A stretch of DNA of 64,000 nucleotides, from assembly GCA_965248155.1 (NCBI GenBank), contig CBDFIO010000002.1, positions 248,001-312,000 of the forward strand, written 5' to 3'. The stretch is from RFSX01 sp965248155. GTDB lineage: Bacteria > Bacteroidota > Bacteroidia > Chitinophagales > Saprospiraceae. Both the position numbers and the translations under genes were made by a program. The notes below the pieces were generated by a model. It saw only the letters and a program-made list of their open reading frames with translations. It was not told where the DNA came from and did no database searches. Of the stretch, positions 48,151-57,023 are shown piece after piece (positions within the stretch are counted from its first letter, which is position 1; the number at the start of each line of letters is the position of its first letter).

Positions 48151-49818
48151 ATGGAAACATTTAAGGAAGCTCAACTCAAACCTGAAATTCTAAAAGCATT
48201 AGAGGACTTAGAATTTACAGCTCCCACTCCAATTCAAAGCCAGGTTTTAGCTCAATTTCAAGAAGGATTTCGAGATTGTATTGCATTAGCACAAACCGGA
48301 ACAGGAAAAACTGCAGCATTCAGTCTTCCAATTCTTAATACTATTGAAGATTATGAGGAAGATGTTCAAGCGATCATTCTCAGTCCTACCAGAGAATTAG
48401 CCCTTCAAATAGGAAACGACATTTATGATTTTGCTAAGTATTTGAAAGGTATAAACAACCTCGTCGTTTATGGAGGCTCTTCCATATCTCAACAAATAAG
48501 ATCACTTAAAGATCATCCCCAGATAGTCATTGGAACACCCGGAAGAACGAAGGACCTCATTAATCGAAAAAAACTTAAACTCGGATCTGTAAGATGGGTC
48601 ATACTTGATGAAGCGGATGAAATGCTATCAATGGGCTTCAAAGACGATCTGGATTATATTTTATCACATGTCCCCGACGAAAGAACAATCTTATTATTCT
48701 CGGCAACTCTGCCTAAGGAAATTAAAAAGATTACCAAAAAATACTTAGATAACCCGCTTGAGATAACAGTTGGAAATCGAAATGAAGGCGCCAAAAATGT
48801 AACTCATAAATATTATGTTGTAGAGCGTTCGAATAAATATGCAGGTTTGAAGCGACTGCTGGATATGCATCCTGATATATACTCTATCGTTTTTTGCAGA
48901 ACCAAAAGAGAAACCAACGAGATAGCCAGTAAGTTGTCTCGTGAAGGATATAATGCTGATACACTAAATGGCGATTTGACTCAATCTCAGAGAGACTTGG
49001 TTATGAATAAGTTTAGAGATAAACAAGTTCAGATCTTAGTTGCGACAGATGTCGCTGCGCGTGGTCTTGATGTGAATGACCTTACACATGTCATCAATTA
49101 CAAACTTCCAGATGAGAGGGAAGCTTATGTTCATAGAAGCGGTAGAACAGGTCGGGCTGGTAAGGAAGGTCTTGCCTATTCAATAGTTGAACCGTCTGAA
49201 ATCGGTAAAATAAAATATATTGAAAAAATTCTTGGTAAAGAGATTTTTCACGATATAATACCTACCGGCGATGATGTCTTTAAACTGCAATTAATTAATT
49301 ACATCAAGAAGCTTGATGGAGTAGATATTGATCTTAAATCAATCGAATCATTAATGCCTGAGATTGAAGAGCTACTCAAATTAAACAGTAAAGAAGATTT
49401 AATCAAGAAATTGGTGTCTTTAGAATTCAATAAAATTATCTCCTACTATAAAGGGTCAAAAGATATAAATTCAAATGCTCGGTCCAGATCTTCAAATAGA
49501 TCTTCTAAAGACAGGAGTAGTAGAAAAGATGGTGTTGATTACACTCGTTTTTTCCTCAATATTGGTTCAAGAGACAAATACCAAAAAAGAAATATACTTG
49601 AGCTCATCAATAAAGTAATGCCTGTAAAAGGAATTGATATTGGTGAGATTGAAATCCTAAAGTCATTTTCTTTTATCGAATTAGAGAAAGGACATGAAGA
49701 TGTAGCCATTAAAGCCTTTAAAGAAACACGTTTAAAAGGACGCAAATTATCTCTTGAAATAGCTCAAGCCAAAAAGAAGAAAGGATATAATAAAAAGAGA
49801 CATAAACGAAGACGGTAA
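48151..49818 (+). CDS. DEAD-box RNA helicase with C-terminal DbpA-type RNA-binding domain
   Basis: I choose ATG at 48151 (555 residues, METFKEAQLKPEIL), because the earlier ATG adds residues that do not look like helicase and would overlap the candidate promoter. Motifs: Q-motif APTPIQSQ, motif I AQTGTGKTAA (residues 47-56), Ia PTRELALQ, II DEAD near 153, III SAT, V ATDVAARGLDV and VI HRSGRTGRAG. After a basic, Arg/Ser-rich linker (about 450-475) comes a DbpA/CsdA RNA-binding domain (FLNIGSRDKYQKRNILELI, GIDIGEIEILKSFSFIEL), then a Lys/Arg tail. The layout matches CsdA/DeaD-type helicases that unwind structured RNA during ribosome assembly and cold adaptation. Confidence 0.92.
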   Translation: METFKEAQLKPEILKALEDLEFTAPTPIQSQVLAQFQEGFRDCIALAQTGTGKTAAFSLPILNTIEDYEEDVQAIILSPTRELALQIGNDIYDFAKYLKGINNLVVYGGSSISQQIRSLKDHPQIVIGTPGRTKDLINRKKLKLGSVRWVILDEADEMLSMGFKDDLDYILSHVPDERTILLFSATLPKEIKKITKKYLDNPLEITVGNRNEGAKNVTHKYYVVERSNKYAGLKRLLDMHPDIYSIVFCRTKRETNEIASKLSREGYNADTLNGDLTQSQRDLVMNKFRDKQVQILVATDVAARGLDVNDLTHVINYKLPDEREAYVHRSGRTGRAGKEGLAYSIVEPSEIGKIKYIEKILGKEIFHDIIPTGDDVFKLQLINYIKKLDGVDIDLKSIESLMPEIEELLKLNSKEDLIKKLVSLEFNKIISYYKGSKDINSNARSRSSNRSSKDRSSRKDGVDYTRFFLNIGSRDKYQKRNILELINKVMPVKGIDIGEIEILKSFSFIELEKGHEDVAIKAFKETRLKGRKLSLEIAQAKKKKGYNKKRHKRRR

Positions 49819-49866
49819 GCCCAACTTTCATATCTATTTAAAAGGATTAAGTACTTTTAAAGGAAA

Positions 49867-51012
49867 ATGCTCAAATCTATCGTTGTCCTTATCATTTCTA
49901 TATTGATTGCATGTAATCCTCCTGTCAACACGCCACAAAAACCAGAAACAGGTGTTAGCCCATCAAGTACATTTGAAGGAATTAACCTTCCTGAAGGATT
50001 TGAGATCAGCGTCTATGCTGATGATGTTGTCAATGCAAGAAGCATGACGCTCAGTCCAAATGGTACATTATATGTAGGAACACGAGGTGCCGGAAATGTA
50101 TATGCCCTTCGGGACACAGATCAAGATTATCAAGTTGATGAAAAGATTTTGATTTATGAGGACGGTCAGATGCCAAATGGAGTTGCATTCAAAGATGGGG
50201 ATTTGTATGTTGCTGAGGTAAGCAGAATTTTGAAATTTGAAGATATTGACAACAAGCTCGACAATATTCCTGAACCTGTAGTAGTCTATGATAAATACCC
50301 TACAGAAACACATCATGGTTGGAAATTTATAAGTTTTGGTCCGGATGGAAAATTATATGTACCTGTCGGAGCACCATGTAATATTTGTGAATCTGAAGAT
50401 CCTATTTTCAATACAATAACAAGAATAAATGATGATGGCACAGGTCTTGAAATTGTACAGGAAGGTGTAAGGAATACTGTTGGATTTACCTGGCATCCAC
50501 AGACAGGAGATTTATGGTTTACCGATAATGGACGAGATTGGATGGGAGACGATATGCCTGCCTGTGAACTAAATAGAGCTGTTCAAGACAATCTTCATTT
50601 CGGCTATCCTTATTGCCATCAAGGAGATACTCCCGATCCTGATTTTGGAACATTGAGAGACTGCAGTGAATTTGTTGCTCCTGCCCAAAACCTTGGCCCA
50701 CACGTAGCTCCATTAGGAATAGAGTTCTATACCGGAGACATGTTTCCAGAAAAATATAAAAACAATGTCGCTTTTATTGCAGAACATGGATCCTGGAACA
50801 GAAAAGAAAAAATTGGATATCGATTAACGATGGTTGAATTTGATGATCAATTTAATGCAGTTAGTTATTCAAGCTTTGCTGATGGATGGTTGGATGAAGA
50901 AGGTCGTACTGCCTGGGGGAGACCTGTCGATATTGAATACTTGCCTGATGGCTCTATGCTCGTAAGTGATGATTTCGCAGATGTGATATATAGAATCACA
51001 TACAAATCTTAA
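49867..51012 (+). CDS. PQQ-dependent sugar dehydrogenase-like (sorbosone dehydrogenase family) lipoprotein
   Basis: A protein of 381 residues. The lipoprotein signal is MLKSIVVLIISILIAC (lipobox LIAC). The mature part is a six-bladed beta-propeller of the glucose/sorbosone dehydrogenase type: LYVGTRGAGNVYAL, DGQMPNGVAFKDGDLYVAEV, HHGWKFISFGPDGKLYVPVGAP, EGVRNTVGFTWHPQTGDLWFTDNGRDWMGDD, NVAFIAEHGSWNRKE and GSMLVSDDFADVIYRI. Relatives bind PQQ and oxidise sugars at the outer face of the cell, but many have no tested activity. It is preceded by 48 bases after the helicase stop. A terminator hairpin sits downstream at 51142. Confidence 0.88.
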   Translation: MLKSIVVLIISILIACNPPVNTPQKPETGVSPSSTFEGINLPEGFEISVYADDVVNARSMTLSPNGTLYVGTRGAGNVYALRDTDQDYQVDEKILIYEDGQMPNGVAFKDGDLYVAEVSRILKFEDIDNKLDNIPEPVVVYDKYPTETHHGWKFISFGPDGKLYVPVGAPCNICESEDPIFNTITRINDDGTGLEIVQEGVRNTVGFTWHPQTGDLWFTDNGRDWMGDDMPACELNRAVQDNLHFGYPYCHQGDTPDPDFGTLRDCSEFVAPAQNLGPHVAPLGIEFYTGDMFPEKYKNNVAFIAEHGSWNRKEKIGYRLTMVEFDDQFNAVSYSSFADGWLDEEGRTAWGRPVDIEYLPDGSMLVSDDFADVIYRITYKS

Positions 51013-51141
51013 GAAAAGTGACAAGTACTTTGCACAATTGATAATCCTAATTCAAAATAATGGATTTGGCACAATATTGTCAATAGGCAGATTAAATATA
51101 CTTATAACACTTAATCAGACGATAACACCTATTACCTTTAG

Positions 51142-51172
51142 TCCTTGTGAGTTCTCTTACAGGGATTTTTTT
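51142..51172 (+). terminator. Rho-independent terminator after the sugar dehydrogenase gene
   Basis: A 10-bp stem, TCCTTGTGAG (51142-51151) with CTTACAGGGA (51156-51165), two wobble pairs and TTCT loop, is followed by a run of seven Ts (51166-51172). It stops plus-strand transcripts before the opposing gene and overlaps its stop codon by two bases. Confidence 0.8.
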
Positions 51173-52436
51173 ATTCCTTGTCTTGATCCTCTGAATTCTC
51201 TAATTTAATAACCCTTACTGTTTCTATCTTGGTATCATCAACTTCTTCTATTTTGAACAAGTAATTTCCTAATTCAACTTGTTCTCCAAGTTTTGGGATA
51301 GTTTCTGAGGTCATTACAATATATCCTGAGAGCGTTTGATATTCTCCTTCAGGAAGATTTAGTTCAGGAAATTTTTCGTTTATAAAATCAACTTCCAACC
51401 TGCCGGATAAGAGGTAGTTCTTATCATCAGTTCTTTCCATGATATAATCTTCAACATCATGTTCATCTTCAATTTCACCAAAAATTTCTTCCAGAATATC
51501 CTCCAGGGTAATAATTCCTGCAGTCCCACCAAATTCATCTACAACACAAGCTATTGAAGAACCGCTTTTAATAAATTGAAGCATGAGGTCCTTAAGATTC
51601 ATAACCTCAGGCACATATGGAATTTCAAGAATAATCTTCAAAATTGACTTAGGGTTGTCAATCAATTGTTGATGATGAATATATCCTTCTACATTGTCTG
51701 CATCACCATCTGTCACAATGATCCTGGATAATTTAGAATCCCGGAATACATCTATTAATTCTTCCAGATCATCCGCCTTGTCAATTGAAACAATCTCGGT
51801 ACGCGGAATCATACAATTGGAAACTTTCAAATGACCAAGATTCAGGGCGTTGGTTAAGATTTCCTTGTCTATGTCATCTTGATCATCAGATATACTAGTG
51901 GCGATAAAATGTTCTAAGTCTATACGTGTCAATGCCTCATCAGAATCTTCAATCGGAACACCTAAAATCTTTTTCAAAATAAAATTGGACAAAGCCGTCA
52001 TTATAAAAGTTGGAATCGCCAATAATTTTTTAAAAAAGTATAATGGATAGGCCCAAAAAAACAGCTTTCTAGTAGAATTCCTACTGAAAATAGTTTTGGG
52101 TAAAAACTCTCCAAAGATTAATACGATTATCGTTATTAATACTGTATATATCAATAAAGAACTAATACCATCTCCAAAAACAGGTTCTACATAAGGTAAT
52201 AACAGCGCTGTCATGAGATATGTAAAAGCAACTAAGGCAATATTATTACCCACAAGCATAGAACTCAGGAATGACTCCGGCTTTTCATAAAAATCTGAAA
52301 TTATATTACCTCTACGTGTTTTCTGTTCTTTCTTAACTGCAATACCCAACTTGTTCGCTGAGATAAAAGCAATTTCCGATCCTGAAAAAAAAGCAGATAG
52401 AAATAAAAACATCAGAATAAGGACGATCAATGTCAT
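51171..52436 (-). CDS. Hemolysin/CNNM-CorC family membrane protein with CBS domains
   Basis: A protein of 421 residues. The N-terminal CNNM domain (about 1-175) has four hydrophobic segments, including LIVLILMFLFLSAFFSGSEIAF and the conserved FGEFLPKTIFSRNS. It is followed by a CBS pair (residues about 200-320, VSNCMIPRTEIVSI, SRIIVTDG, GSSIACVVDEFGGTAGIITLEDILEEIFGEI) and a CorC/HlyC C-terminal domain (NYLLSGRLEVDFINEKFPELNLPEG). Related proteins export or sense Mg/Co. In Bacteroidota GldE of the gliding machinery is a member, but the sequence alone does not let me call it GldE. Its -7 box candidate is directly upstream at 52441-52448. Confidence 0.88.
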   Translation of the reverse strand: MTLIVLILMFLFLSAFFSGSEIAFISANKLGIAVKKEQKTRRGNIISDFYEKPESFLSSMLVGNNIALVAFTYLMTALLLPYVEPVFGDGISSLLIYTVLITIIVLIFGEFLPKTIFSRNSTRKLFFWAYPLYFFKKLLAIPTFIMTALSNFILKKILGVPIEDSDEALTRIDLEHFIATSISDDQDDIDKEILTNALNLGHLKVSNCMIPRTEIVSIDKADDLEELIDVFRDSKLSRIIVTDGDADNVEGYIHHQQLIDNPKSILKIILEIPYVPEVMNLKDLMLQFIKSGSSIACVVDEFGGTAGIITLEDILEEIFGEIEDEHDVEDYIMERTDDKNYLLSGRLEVDFINEKFPELNLPEGEYQTLSGYIVMTSETIPKLGEQVELGNYLFKIEEVDDTKIETVRVIKLENSEDQDKE

Positions 52437-52440
52437 ACTG

Positions 52441-52448
52441 CAAAAATA
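52441..52448 (-). promoter_or_regulatory. Candidate -7 box for the CNNM/CorC gene
   Basis: On the minus strand TATTTTTG matches TAnnTTTG exactly, only 5 bases before the ATG. No -33 match was seen. If real, the message would be almost leaderless. Confidence 0.3.
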
Positions 52449-52501
52449 GATATAGGAAATTTAATAATTGAATATTTCAAGCGGACTGATGTTTGAATGC
52501 T

Positions 52502-52509
52502 TAGTTTTG
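52502..52509 (+). promoter_or_regulatory. Candidate -7 box for rlmN
   Basis: TAGTTTTG matches TAnnTTTG exactly, 12 bases upstream of the TTG start at 52521. This supports transcription beginning very close to that start. Confidence 0.35.
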
Positions 52510-52520
52510 CGCCTTAAATA

Positions 52521-53564
52521 TTGAACTTGTCCAAGGATATAAGAAATATTGACAAAATTGAATTAGATCAGTATATCTCCGATCTGAATCAGCCTTCATT
52601 CAGATCTAATCAGATATGGGAATGGATCTGGAAGAAATCCAAGACCAGTTTTGACGATATGTTAAATATCCCAAAGCCTCTAAGAGAGCAATTATCAAAA
52701 GACTTTCATTTTTCACCCATCATTATCGACAAGACTCAAATCAGTGAAGATGGTACTATAAAAAATCGTTTGCGATTAGCTGATGGAAACTTAATAGAAG
52801 CTGTTCTGATTCCTGTTCCTAAGGACAATAGATATACAGTATGTGTTTCTTCTCAGGTAGGCTGCAGTTTGACATGTAGTTTTTGTGCTACAGGTAAAAT
52901 GAAAAGAGTTAGAAATCTGGATCCCGCCGAAATATATGATCAAGTCGTTATCGTAAATAATCAATGTCTTGAACATTATGGTCACAGATTAAGCAATATT
53001 GTTTATATGGGAATGGGAGAACCTCTTTTAGCTTATAAAAATGTGTTGCAATCTATTGACAGAATTTGTAGCGAAGAAGGATTGGGATTTTCAAGTCGAC
53101 GGGTAACTGTGAGTACAGTTGGAATCTCTAAGATGATTAAAAAACTGGCTGACGATAAAGTGAAGTTTAATCTCGCCTTATCCCTTCATGCCGCTGATGA
53201 TAAAAAGCGAGGTGAGATTATGCCGATCAATGAACAAAATGATCTCAACAGTCTGATGGAATCATTAAAATACTTTTACGTTAACACGAAAAATCGTATC
53301 AGTTATGAATACATCGCTTTTGAAGGCTTCAATGATACGATAGAAGATGCCAAAAATCTTTTGACATTGTGCCGACATTTTCCTGTAAGACTTAATATCA
53401 TTGAATATAATCCGGTAGAGGGAGTCCCTTTTTCCAAGTCATCAGAACAAAAAATTGATATCTTTGCCAAGTACCTGAGAGATAAAGGTATCATGGTCAC
53501 CCTGAGGAGAAGTCGAGGAAAAGACATAGATGCGGCTTGCGGACAACTCGCTAATAAAGGGTAA
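52521..53564 (+). CDS. rlmN: Dual-specificity RNA methyltransferase RlmN
   Basis: A protein of 347 residues. A radical-SAM enzyme that methylates 23S rRNA A2503 and some tRNAs at C2. The Fe-S motif is CSLTCSFC (Cys115, Cys119, Cys122), and the second catalytic Cys is Cys340 in AACGQLA. GMGEPLLAYKNV and SLHAADDKKRGEIMP are RlmN signatures. The start is TTG at 52521 (or the TTG two codons later). No ATG lies upstream in frame, and the N-terminal helical domain (LDQYISDLNQPSFRSNQIWEWIWK) needs a start here. SAM comes from the metK product. Confidence 0.95.
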   Translation: MNLSKDIRNIDKIELDQYISDLNQPSFRSNQIWEWIWKKSKTSFDDMLNIPKPLREQLSKDFHFSPIIIDKTQISEDGTIKNRLRLADGNLIEAVLIPVPKDNRYTVCVSSQVGCSLTCSFCATGKMKRVRNLDPAEIYDQVVIVNNQCLEHYGHRLSNIVYMGMGEPLLAYKNVLQSIDRICSEEGLGFSSRRVTVSTVGISKMIKKLADDKVKFNLALSLHAADDKKRGEIMPINEQNDLNSLMESLKYFYVNTKNRISYEYIAFEGFNDTIEDAKNLLTLCRHFPVRLNIIEYNPVEGVPFSKSSEQKIDIFAKYLRDKGIMVTLRRSRGKDIDAACGQLANKG

Positions 53565-53594
53565 ACCCTTAAACATTCGTTATTCTATTATTCA

Positions 53595-53602
53595 TAATTT
53601 TG
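53595..53602 (+). promoter_or_regulatory. Candidate -7 box for the 53622 gene
   Basis: TAATTTTG matches TAnnTTTG exactly, 19 bases before the ATG at 53622 and downstream of the rlmN stop. No clear -33 element was seen. Confidence 0.45.
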
Positions 53603-53621
53603 GACCAACAATATAAATTGA

Positions 53622-56600
53622 ATGAAAACAATCATTAATGCTATAGTTCTGAGCCTCTTTTTAAGTCTCTCATCGTTTTCTCAGACGACACTTTCAGGCG
53701 TAAAGTATGATAGTGATAAAGAATTTACAATCCTCGATGGAATAATATCAGAATACACATTATATCAAATTGATGTAGACAGATCCACAATGAATTTTAG
53801 TAAGTCCAACAATCAGGTGATATTGGATTTTGAGGACAGATATATAGATCTGAATTTATATCCAGATAATGTGATGACAAGTTTTGAAGCTGAAAATAAA
53901 CCTATCTTATTAGGTGGGTCTATCAATACAGGAGGAAAGGTTTGTTTGACTTTAAATGAAGATTTTCTTTATGGATTTATTCGATATCGAGACAAGGAAT
54001 TATTTATTGAGCCGTTGTGGTATATCGAAAAAACAGCTCCTAAAGATATTTACATTGTATATTTTGCTCATGATGTCATAGAAGATGGATCACATATATG
54101 TGGGGTTCAAGAAACAAATAAGAAATCACGAGAAATAAGATTTAAGATGCCAACGACGATGTGTAAGATTGTTGATCTTGGGATTGCCAATACTTATGAT
54201 ATGTACACAAGCTATAATAATAGTACTACAGATGTCATGAATCATAACTTGGCTGTTTTGAACAATGTTCAAAGCAATTACAGGTCTGAGTTTGATGCCA
54301 ATCTGGAATTCGATGTTGTGGCTCATTTTGTACCTACAAGTTCAGGTGCAGATCCATTCCCGGCCTCTTTCAATGCTCTAACTTTGCTAAATAATCTCGA
54401 TTCGTGGGGAGCTGGTGGTGGTAATTCCGGAGGATCAGGTGGGGGTTTCAGTATAGACTATACTCAAGCATCTTTATGGACAGCACGGGATATATATTAC
54501 CCGAATCCTGCTGATACCCATGTTGTAGGTTTAGCCCATACTCCTGGTTGGCACCATGTTCTTGAAGATTATACCTCTTCTGCTGCAAGTTTGATGTCTA
54601 TGGTAAGTCATGAAAAGGCGCATAATTGGGATGCTGTTTCTTCAAGTGCAACTTTTCACGATGCTAGCGGTTCCGGTTTTATAATGGCTCCTACTGTGAC
54701 AGTTACAAGAACTTGGTCGACAGCTTCAGTATCTGATTTAAATGCCAGGGTGGCATCCCAAACTTATCTGGACGACTGTGGAAATGTACAAGCGCCGACT
54801 GCAGATGCATTTCAAAGTGCTGTAGCTGTTTGTATAAATGAAGATATAGAATTTGAAGACCAGTCCGCATATGCGGACAGCAGAGATTGGGAGTTTTTTA
54901 GTGGTACACCAGCTACATCTACCGATGAAAAAGATTCGGTATCATGGTCTACAGCAGGACTTTGGGCTGTTAAAATAAAAGCCAATAATTCAATGGGTTC
55001 AGATTCAACATTTAAATATGTGGATATAGAAACTGAACCCGGTAACCAATGTACACCTTCGGGTTCCGGAGGGACAGCGGGAATCACAAGAGTATTATTA
55101 GGTGATTTCTTAAGCCCTACCGGTTATATTTCTAATACATCAGGAAATGCGAACTCTGCAGGTAGATATGAAAATTTTGTATGTTCTGAGACAGCGATCG
55201 TAGAAGAAGATACCGATTATACCATAGCTGTTACAGTCCAAGCAAGCGGTAACTCCTATTTTTCAATGTTTTGTGATTACAATGGAGATGGCGATTTTAC
55301 TGATACCGACGAAGAAATCGGAAATTGGACATTACTCTTTGGTTCAGCAACTTATTTTGTCCCATTTACAACAGAAATGAACCCGGCAACGGAAGAGATA
55401 TTGAGATTTAGAATTATACATTCTGAAGCCACAATAAATGGCAATGAATGCCACAATCCTGCTAATGGTCAGGTAGAAGATTATGGATTATATTTTGATG
55501 TGGTCCAAATCTTTGGGTGTACTGACCCTGCGGCCACGAACTATGATAATACTGCAACCGTAGACGATGGCTCCTGTACTTTTGGTTCCCAGACCTGGTA
55601 TCAGGACAGTGATAGCGATAATTTCGGTAATCCTAATGTGAGTCAGATGTCAGGTTCTCAGCCTGCCGGCTATGTCCTGGACGATACCGATTGTGACGAT
55701 ACCGATGGGACAATCTATCCGGGAGCAGCAGAATTATGCGATGGACAAATTAATGATTGTAATACAGGCTCATTACCTCAGGACGAAATAGATAACGATG
55801 GCGATCAATATGTAGAATGTACAATCGATGCAGGAGGTTGGGATGGTGTCGGTTCTGTCATCGGTGGTGATGATTGTGATGATGCTGATGCTAATAATTA
55901 TCCTGGGAATACAGAAGTTTGTGATGAACAGGATAACGATTGTGATGGAGATATTGATGAAGGTGTTCAGAATACCTACTATAGAGATGTAGACGGCGAT
56001 AATTTTGGAAATCTTAGTCTCCCAATAAATGCATGTACCCCTCCATCAGGATATGTAGGAAATAGTACTGATTGTGATGATTCTGATAATACTGTCTATC
56101 CTAATGCTCCTGAACTTTGTGATGGACAAATCAACAACTGTAACACGGGTTCACTTCCTTTGAATGAAGTCGATAATGATGGAGACAATTTTGTAGAATG
56201 TACAATTGATGCAGGAGGTTGGGATGGTGTTGGATCAGTAATCGGAGGGGATGATTGCGATGACGCAGATAGTAACAACTATCCTGGAAATACTGAAGTT
56301 TGTGATGGCCAGGATAATGATTGTGATACATTAGTCGATGAAGGACTAGAGAATACTTATTATCGTGATCTAGACGGTGATACTTATGGCGATAATGGAA
56401 CCACTACTCAGGCGTGTACGGCGCCTTCAGGATATGTATCAGATAACACAGATTGCAATGATAATAATAGCGCGGTCAATCCGGGTGCGAATGAGAGTTG
56501 TGATGGCATTGATAATGATTGTGATACGATCGTCGATGAAGGATGTCAACCATGTGATGGTGATTATTTGGTGATCAATACGATTACTCAGAACAGCTAT

Positions 56601-57023
56601 TATGCTGAAATCAATATCACATCTGATGCATTGCTTAATAACGGACAAGCTATATTGTTTTCTGCAGGAACAGACATCGATCTTGAAGGTGATTTCGAAG
56701 TTGTTTCAGGTACAGAATTTACAGCAATCATTGAAGATTGTATTCCAATTGCCTTCAAAGGAGAAGATGAAACTGAATTTCTGAAATCTGCAAATACCAA
56801 AGAGTTGGTAGATCAAATTGAAAGTTTATTGGAAGATAAAGAAGTTCAATTCAGAGTATTTGATCGCTGGGGAAATGAATTTGGTTCGAAGAGCACGCTT
56901 ATGAACAATCTTGAAAACGAGATCAACTCTGTCATTCAGGACATTGAGGCTGGATTCTATATGTTGTTGGTTGAACAGGGAGACAAAAAAATAGCACAGC
57001 GACTATTGATTGTTAATGAGTAA
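53622..57023 (+). CDS. Secreted zincin-like multidomain protein with GEVED and MopE repeats
   Basis: A protein of 1133 residues. Signal peptide at 1-20 (INAIVLSLFLSLSSFS). A zincin-like catalytic region carries HEKAH (His330, Glu331, His334). The canonical third ligand position is a Ser, with His346 and Met355 (GSGFIM) the possible third ligand and Met-turn. A PKD-like segment follows (about 405-475, EDQSAYADSRDWEFF, AGLWAVKIKANNSMG), then a GEVED-type domain (ENFVCSETAIVEEDTDY, FCDYNGDGDFTDTDEEIG), a short Asp-rich repeat (DPAATNYDNTATVDDGSC), and 2.5 MopE-type metal-binding repeats of 127 residues. The C-terminal ~90 residues (VQFRVFDRWGNEFGS, GFYMLLVEQGDKKIAQRLL) resemble a T9SS sorting domain. 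Likely a surface or secreted calcium-dependent protease. The substrate is unknown. Confidence 0.82.
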   Translation: MKTIINAIVLSLFLSLSSFSQTTLSGVKYDSDKEFTILDGIISEYTLYQIDVDRSTMNFSKSNNQVILDFEDRYIDLNLYPDNVMTSFEAENKPILLGGSINTGGKVCLTLNEDFLYGFIRYRDKELFIEPLWYIEKTAPKDIYIVYFAHDVIEDGSHICGVQETNKKSREIRFKMPTTMCKIVDLGIANTYDMYTSYNNSTTDVMNHNLAVLNNVQSNYRSEFDANLEFDVVAHFVPTSSGADPFPASFNALTLLNNLDSWGAGGGNSGGSGGGFSIDYTQASLWTARDIYYPNPADTHVVGLAHTPGWHHVLEDYTSSAASLMSMVSHEKAHNWDAVSSSATFHDASGSGFIMAPTVTVTRTWSTASVSDLNARVASQTYLDDCGNVQAPTADAFQSAVAVCINEDIEFEDQSAYADSRDWEFFSGTPATSTDEKDSVSWSTAGLWAVKIKANNSMGSDSTFKYVDIETEPGNQCTPSGSGGTAGITRVLLGDFLSPTGYISNTSGNANSAGRYENFVCSETAIVEEDTDYTIAVTVQASGNSYFSMFCDYNGDGDFTDTDEEIGNWTLLFGSATYFVPFTTEMNPATEEILRFRIIHSEATINGNECHNPANGQVEDYGLYFDVVQIFGCTDPAATNYDNTATVDDGSCTFGSQTWYQDSDSDNFGNPNVSQMSGSQPAGYVLDDTDCDDTDGTIYPGAAELCDGQINDCNTGSLPQDEIDNDGDQYVECTIDAGGWDGVGSVIGGDDCDDADANNYPGNTEVCDEQDNDCDGDIDEGVQNTYYRDVDGDNFGNLSLPINACTPPSGYVGNSTDCDDSDNTVYPNAPELCDGQINNCNTGSLPLNEVDNDGDNFVECTIDAGGWDGVGSVIGGDDCDDADSNNYPGNTEVCDGQDNDCDTLVDEGLENTYYRDLDGDTYGDNGTTTQACTAPSGYVSDNTDCNDNNSAVNPGANESCDGIDNDCDTIVDEGCQPCDGDYLVINTITQNSYYAEINITSDALLNNGQAILFSAGTDIDLEGDFEVVSGTEFTAIIEDCIPIAFKGEDETEFLKSANTKELVDQIESLLEDKEVQFRVFDRWGNEFGSKSTLMNNLENEINSVIQDIEAGFYMLLVEQGDKKIAQRLLIVNE
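55590..56555 (+). repeat. 127-residue tandem repeats inside the 53622 gene (MopE-type)
   Basis: Units begin at 55590 (TWYQDSDSDNFG), 55971 (TYYRDVDGDNFG) and 56352 (TYYRDLDGDTYG), exactly 381 bases apart. The third is partial. Each full unit has a DCDD..YP..ELCDGQIN motif, the block GGWDGVGSVIGGDDCDDAD, and EVCDxQDNDCD. The two full copies match closely over the GGWDGVGS block in protein and largely in DNA, which suggests a fairly recent duplication. Asp/Asn spacing suggests calcium or copper binding. Confidence 0.85.

Noticed and set aside
51171..52436. Calling this gene gldE (gliding motility)
   Set aside because: Domain content fits GldE but also many other CNNM/CorC proteins, and no other gliding gene is present in the window.
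56377..56648. Extra short open frames across the MopE repeats
   Set aside because: They are low-complexity products of the repeated Asp/Asn codons read in other frames.
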